From Neobacillus novalis NBRC 102450 (GTDB lineage: Bacteria; Bacillota; Bacilli; Bacillales; Cytobacillaceae), in the NCBI RefSeq assembly GCF_001591805.1, contig NZ_BCVP01000007.1, forward strand, positions 207,184 to 271,183: DNA of 64,000 bases, given 5' to 3'. The notes below the pieces were generated by a model. The model did no database searches. It was not told where the DNA came from and worked only from the letters and a program-made list of their open reading frames with translations. Made by a program: the position numbers and the translations under genes. How positions within the stretch are numbered: position 1 is the stretch's first letter; each line of letters starts with the position of its first letter. This document shows, one piece after another, positions 60,767 to 64,000 of this stretch.

Positions 60767-62657
60767 TTCCTTTTCTCTCCTTTCGTTTATTAACGGGTCT
60801 GATTATTTGAAAACCAAATGGGGGAATGGATAAATTAAGTGAAAAAGGCTGGCCATGAAATGGCTCTTCCAACGCCAATATCGTTTTTTTATTTATCAAT
60901 CCCGTCCCGCCGTATTCTTCTTGATCACTAGTAAAAATTTCTCGATATTCACCCGATTTAGGGACTCCAATCCTATAAACCGGATAGCTAATAGCTGTAA
61001 AGTTGCAAATAATGATGAGGTTATCCGCTTCTTTCTTCCCTTTTCGGATAAATGAGAAAATTGATTGCTTGCTGTTGTTGGCGTCAATCCACTCAAATCC
61101 ATCCTGCAAATGATCCAATTCATATAGTGCCTTTGAACGGTTATACAGTTTAATCAATACTTTTACATATGCATTTAAATTGTGGTGCATGTCATAATCC
61201 ATTAAGTTCCAATCAAGCTGTTCCTTATCCTTCCATTCGGAAAACTGGCCAAATTCAAAGCCCATAAATAGAAGTTTCTTTCCTGGATGGGCAAACATAT
61301 AACCAAGTAACAACCTAAGCTGGGCAAATTTTTCCTGATAATCTCCCGGCATTTTATCTAGGAGCGACTTCTTCCCATGAACCACTTCATCGTGGGAAAA
61401 TGGCAGCATAAAGTTTTCTAAATAGGTATATAAAAGTGAAAACGTGACTTTTGTATGAACCTCTGAGCGTGAGAATGGCGGAGTTTCTGCATATTCCAGC
61501 ATGTCATTCATCCAGCCCATATTCCATTTGTAATCAAACCCAAGCCCGCCGTACTGAACGGGTACTGTTACTTGAGGGAAGTCGGTTGAATCCTCTCCTA
61601 TCATTAAAAAATGCGGATCATATTCATGGACTTCCTTATTTAATTTTTGTAAAAAGTTAATTCCAAATGGATTTTCGCGTTTGTGTCCAGAAGAATTCGA
61701 CCAATAAATGATATTAGCAACGGCATCCATCCGAAACCCATCAATATGGAAATAATCTATCCAAAAAAGTGCGTTTGAGATAAGGAAGCTTTGTACCTCT
61801 CCCTTTCCAAGGTCAAAGTTTGCAGTCCCCCATACTACATTTTCTCTATCACCAGCATGGCTGTAAGAATAAATATGTGTTCCATCAAAGCGGTATAAAC
61901 CATGCGCATCCTTGCAAAAATGACCAGGAACCCAATCAAGGATAATTCCAATCCCATGCTGATGACATTGGTCAATAAGGTATCGAAAGTCGTCAGGTGT
62001 ACCATACCTGGATGTGGTTGAAAAGTAACCTGTCCCTTGGTATCCCCACGAATCGTCGAGCGGGTGCTCGACAAGCGGCAATAATTCTATATGGGTAAAG
62101 CCATGCTCCACTACATATGGAATAAGTTCTGTGGCCAATTCTTTATAGGTAAGAAAGCTGCCGTCAGGTTTTTTTCGCCAGGATCCAAGATGGATTTCAT
62201 AAATAACTGCAGGCTCTGATAAGAGGTTCCGTTTTTCCCTTCGCTTCATCCAATGGTCGTCTTCCCACTCATAACCGTTTAACGAATAAACAACTGAAGC
62301 AGTATTTGGCCTTAATTCCGAATAAAATGCAAACGGATCTGCTTTTAACAATCGATCCCCTGCTTGTGAGAAAATTTCATACTTATAAAGACTTCCTACT
62401 AGTTCTTGGTTTAAAACTAGGATCCATACTCCTTCATCATTAACCTTTTTTAATTCATATCCTTTACCATTCCAGTTATTAAAATCGCCCGTAAGCCGTA
62501 CCTGGCTGGCATTCGGGGCCCATACGCAAAAACGTGTATAAACCTTGTCGGAATCCTTAAAGATATGAGCGCCAAAAAGCTGATGACTTTGAAAAAAATT
62601 CCCCTCGTGAAATAAGTGCAGCTGATAATCAGTCGGAAATAACGTGTTCACTGTCAT
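60696..62657 (-). CDS. glgB: 1,4-Alpha-glucan branching enzyme
   Basis: GlgB makes alpha-1,6 branches. The protein of about 653 residues has an N-terminal CBM48 module ([20 protein letters not shown]), and a GH13 barrel with DGFRMDAV (nucleophile Asp), GEDSTDFP (acid Glu) and [10 protein letters not shown]. The C-terminus carries a basic tail ([17 protein letters not shown]) that overlaps glgC by 71 bases and is not a normal part of the fold. The start is ambiguous: ATG at 62657 is four bases after AGGAG; a GTG two codons later has better spacing. It is the first gene of the glg operon. Confidence 0.94.
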   Translation of the reverse strand: MTVNTLFPTDYQLHLFHEGNFFQSHQLFGAHIFKDSDKVYTRFCVWAPNASQVRLTGDFNNWNGKGYELKKVNDEGVWILVLNQELVGSLYKYEIFSQAGDRLLKADPFAFYSELRPNTASVVYSLNGYEWEDDHWMKRREKRNLLSEPAVIYEIHLGSWRKKPDGSFLTYKELATELIPYVVEHGFTHIELLPLVEHPLDDSWGYQGTGYFSTTSRYGTPDDFRYLIDQCHQHGIGIILDWVPGHFCKDAHGLYRFDGTHIYSYSHAGDRENVVWGTANFDLGKGEVQSFLISNALFWIDYFHIDGFRMDAVANIIYWSNSSGHKRENPFGINFLQKLNKEVHEYDPHFLMIGEDSTDFPQVTVPVQYGGLGFDYKWNMGWMNDMLEYAETPPFSRSEVHTKVTFSLLYTYLENFMLPFSHDEVVHGKKSLLDKMPGDYQEKFAQLRLLLGYMFAHPGKKLLFMGFEFGQFSEWKDKEQLDWNLMDYDMHHNLNAYVKVLIKLYNRSKALYELDHLQDGFEWIDANNSKQSIFSFIRKGKKEADNLIIICNFTAISYPVYRIGVPKSGEYREIFTSDQEEYGGTGLINKKTILALEEPFHGQPFSLNLSIPPFGFQIIRPVNKRKERKGNGKEKVRSHAVSRGERKQAKFAD

Positions 62658-62748
62658 GGCTCTCCTCATCCTCAATGAAAATATGTATTTCAAAGACCAA
62701 TTATAAGTGCAAATGAAGCATATTCCTCGAAAAACTTTTTTATCTTTT

Positions 62749-62778
62749 CTGACAACAACTGATGAAAGATGTTATAAT
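62749..62778 (+). promoter_or_regulatory. Lone SigA-type promoter divergent from glgB
   Basis: CTGACA (62749-62754) and TATAAT (62773-62778) are 18 bases apart on the plus strand. No open reading frame with a ribosome binding site follows; the first 100 bases hold a small hairpin (TCCTG/CAGGA) and long T runs near 62850-62868. A short non-coding RNA is possible. Confidence 0.45.
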
Positions 62779-63108
62779 GAGGGATTTTTCAGCATATTTC
62801 AGCACAGAACGACACAAAATCCTGCAACATTCGACAGGAATCTTTAAAGTTTTTTATTATTTTTTTTAATAATTTGAGCAAAAAAATTATTTGATTATTA
62901 ACAAAAGAATAGTCTGAAATTAGAACAATTATGGAGAATGTAAGCGGTACCAATATATTTAGGAAAATAGTTGAAGGAAATATAATATCTTAAAATAATG
63001 ATTTTTCCATGAAAACACCCAGCTGATAGATAAAGAGTGAGGATAAATCTGGGACAATCAAAACGTGAACAAGAAAAACGGTGTGTTGCTGCCGTTTCTT
63101 TGTTAAAC

Positions 63109-63186
63109 GGCACTTGAAACGTCTTAGAGTGCCCGTACTTGTCTTTTTCCCTTATTCACTGGCACTGCGAACCTCTTAGAGTGCCC
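63109..63186. repeat. Two copies of a 26-base hairpin repeat, 52 bases apart
   Basis: Copy one (63109-63134) and copy two (63161-63186) both read GGCACT, seven variable bases, then TCTTAGAGTGCCC. In each, GGCACT pairs with AGTGCC. The arms and right part are identical while the loop side differs, a REP-like pattern. Confidence 0.65.
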
Positions 63187-63268
63187 TTAAAATGTTCCAT
63201 TTTGATGTGCTTTTCTTAAAATACATTCCAAAATGAAAGTCGTATTGGCATGGTTATTGGAATATAAA

Positions 63269-63306
63269 GTAAAACTCGCCAGAGTAAATGGCAAGTTTCT
63301 TTATTA
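63269..63306 (+). terminator. Terminator-like hairpin in the gene-free region
   Basis: AAACTCGCCA pairs with TGGCAAGTTT (one mismatch) around seven bases, followed by CTTTATT. It may end a transcript from the lone promoter at 62749. Confidence 0.45.
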
Positions 63307-63456
63307 GGAATACAAAAACCTTATTTATATAAAATGTTACTTACTTGTGATACGGTTCACCGTAACACATCAAAATGAGGTTCTTTTGCATTTTTCAGCT
63401 AAAACTCATCCCCTTTTAAATAAGATGCCTTGTCCTTAATCGAGTAACCAGCAAAA

Positions 63457-63650
63457 TAAAATAAGCGGAGATTTTCCTGTTAAATGCAGATTGGAGCTCA
63501 TTTTGGGGTAAATAAGGGGAGATTTTCCGATTATATCAAGCAAAATCCCCCATTTTCGAGTTTTTTGAGTCAATAGGCGGAATCTCTCCGTCTATTTAAG
63601 CCTTTTTTAATAATAATTACCAATTAAGCGGAATTTTTCCGTCTATATAT
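63457..63650. repeat. Four degenerate copies of a 26-base repeat spaced 50-60 bases
   Basis: Units resembling AATAAGCGGAGATTTTCCGT occur at about 63460, 63511, 63571 and 63621. The core GCGGA(A/G)ATTTTCCG is an imperfect palindrome. The sequence between copies is AT-rich and unrelated. Confidence 0.65.
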
Positions 63651-63880
63651 CAGCTCAGGTGCTTAACCTGATCCCCCAATCGATAAGTGCGGACCTTCTT
63701 GATTCTAGATGCGAGAATCAGCAGCTTTTTATCGCCCAGCATATAAAGATCAATAAAATTGGCACTCAAAACGGCACTGCAAATGACAGAGGTTTAGACC
63801 CTTTTTTCCTTTCTCGGGCACAATTAATTTTTTTGTGACCGGTGGACTCTTTTTTCCTTGATATAATTCCTAATAGAACA

Positions 63881-63916
63881 CAAAAAAACTGATGAAAATT
63901 ATCATCAGTTTTTTTG
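63881..63916 (-). terminator. Terminator downstream of tRNA-Glu
   Basis: AAACTGATGA pairs with TCATCAGTTT, with seven Ts following on the minus strand. Confidence 0.88.
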
Positions 63917-63918
63917 TA

Positions 63919-63990
63919 TGACCCCTACGGGATTCGAACCCGTGTTACCGCCGTGAAAGGGCGGTGTCTTAACCGCTTGACCAAGGGGCC
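63919..63990 (-). tRNA. tRNA-Glu (anticodon TTC)
   Basis: The 72-base minus-strand sequence folds as a cloverleaf: acceptor GGCCCCT with AGGGGTC, anticodon stem CCGCC/GGCGG with loop CTTTCAC, and the T-loop block GGGTTCGAATCCC. The discriminator is A and the CCA end is not encoded. The wobble U of this anticodon is a substrate of the MnmL/MnmM pathway encoded at 5413-6941. The promoter, and any tRNA genes upstream, lie beyond the window. Confidence 0.97.
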
Positions 63991-64000
63991 GTAAAATTTT

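Larger units (their letters stand above)
62785..63880. other. Gene-free 1.1 kb region before the tRNA
   Basis: Between the glg promoter region and the tRNA terminator I find no reading frame with a ribosome binding site and sensible composition. It holds two copies of a GGCACT hairpin, a probable terminator at 63269-63306, four copies of a 26-base repeat, a GATTCT/AGAATC hairpin near 63698-63722 and a degenerate GGCACT pair near 63763. Confidence 0.6.

Noticed and set aside
62898..63113. 71-codon minus-strand frame in the gene-free region
   Set aside because: No ribosome binding site, no recognisable pattern, and it runs into the GGCACT repeat. I treat it as chance.
63457..63650. CRISPR array
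   Set aside because: Only four imperfect copies with uneven AT-rich gaps and no cas gene.

Overview
The window looks like chromosomal DNA of an endospore-forming, aerobic to facultatively anaerobic member of the Bacillaceae, probably close to Neobacillus or related former Bacillus species. This rests on AT-rich DNA, strong GGAGG ribosome binding sites, frequent TTG and GTG starts, an S-box riboswitch in front of metK, and gene order that follows the B. subtilis ytqA-ytpA-ytoA-asnB-metK-pckA-ytmBA-ytlACD-ytkD-luxS-ytjA-ytiB stretch, then menFDHBEC and glgBCDAP. The species assignment is inference from recalled gene order.

Layout. 1-1155 is an MFS permease running off the left edge. 1547-4425 is a respiratory nitrite ammonification locus: an unknown exported protein, the NrfH tetraheme quinol oxidase and the NrfA pentaheme nitrite reductase, behind two Fnr-type operators. 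4766-15199 is conserved backbone: small proteins, the MnmL/MnmM tRNA wobble-modification pair, the YtpAB lipid/terpenoid genes, YtoA, AsnB, riboswitch-controlled MetK, and PckA.

15253-37250 is a 22 kb pectin and hexuronate island between pckA and ytmB, which are neighbours in B. subtilis as I recall it. A secreted GH28 enzyme with FN3 modules cuts the polymer outside. A lipoprotein and two permeases, with no ATPase of their own, import fragments. A GH105 enzyme removes the unsaturated terminal residue. KduI and KduD carry that product to 2-keto-3-deoxygluconate, while UxaC, UxaB and UxaA bring galacturonate to the same compound. KdgA cleaves the phosphorylated form, but no KDG kinase gene is in the window. 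Control is layered: a YesMN-type two-component system, a LacI-family ExuR, an IclR-family regulator divergent from kdgA, and CcpA-type cre sites.

37408-45724 returns to backbone: YtmBA, an ABC transporter of the sulfonate/nitrate/thiamine-precursor type, YtkD, LuxS, YidD, a carbonic anhydrase, and an orphan ZnuA behind a Zur box. A GC-rich repeat with 10-bp terminal inverted repeats follows (45782-45917). 45957-54684 encodes menaquinone synthesis (menFDHBEC and divergent menA), which would supply the quinol that NrfH oxidises. 54720-62657 is the glgBCDAP glycogen operon. The last 1.3 kb has no convincing protein gene but holds a lone promoter, several short repeat families and a tRNA-Glu.

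The items most worth a second look are the uncharacterised exported protein heading the nrf locus with its two Fnr boxes, the pectin island with its missing kinase and mixed operators, and the short repeat arrays at both ends of the window.
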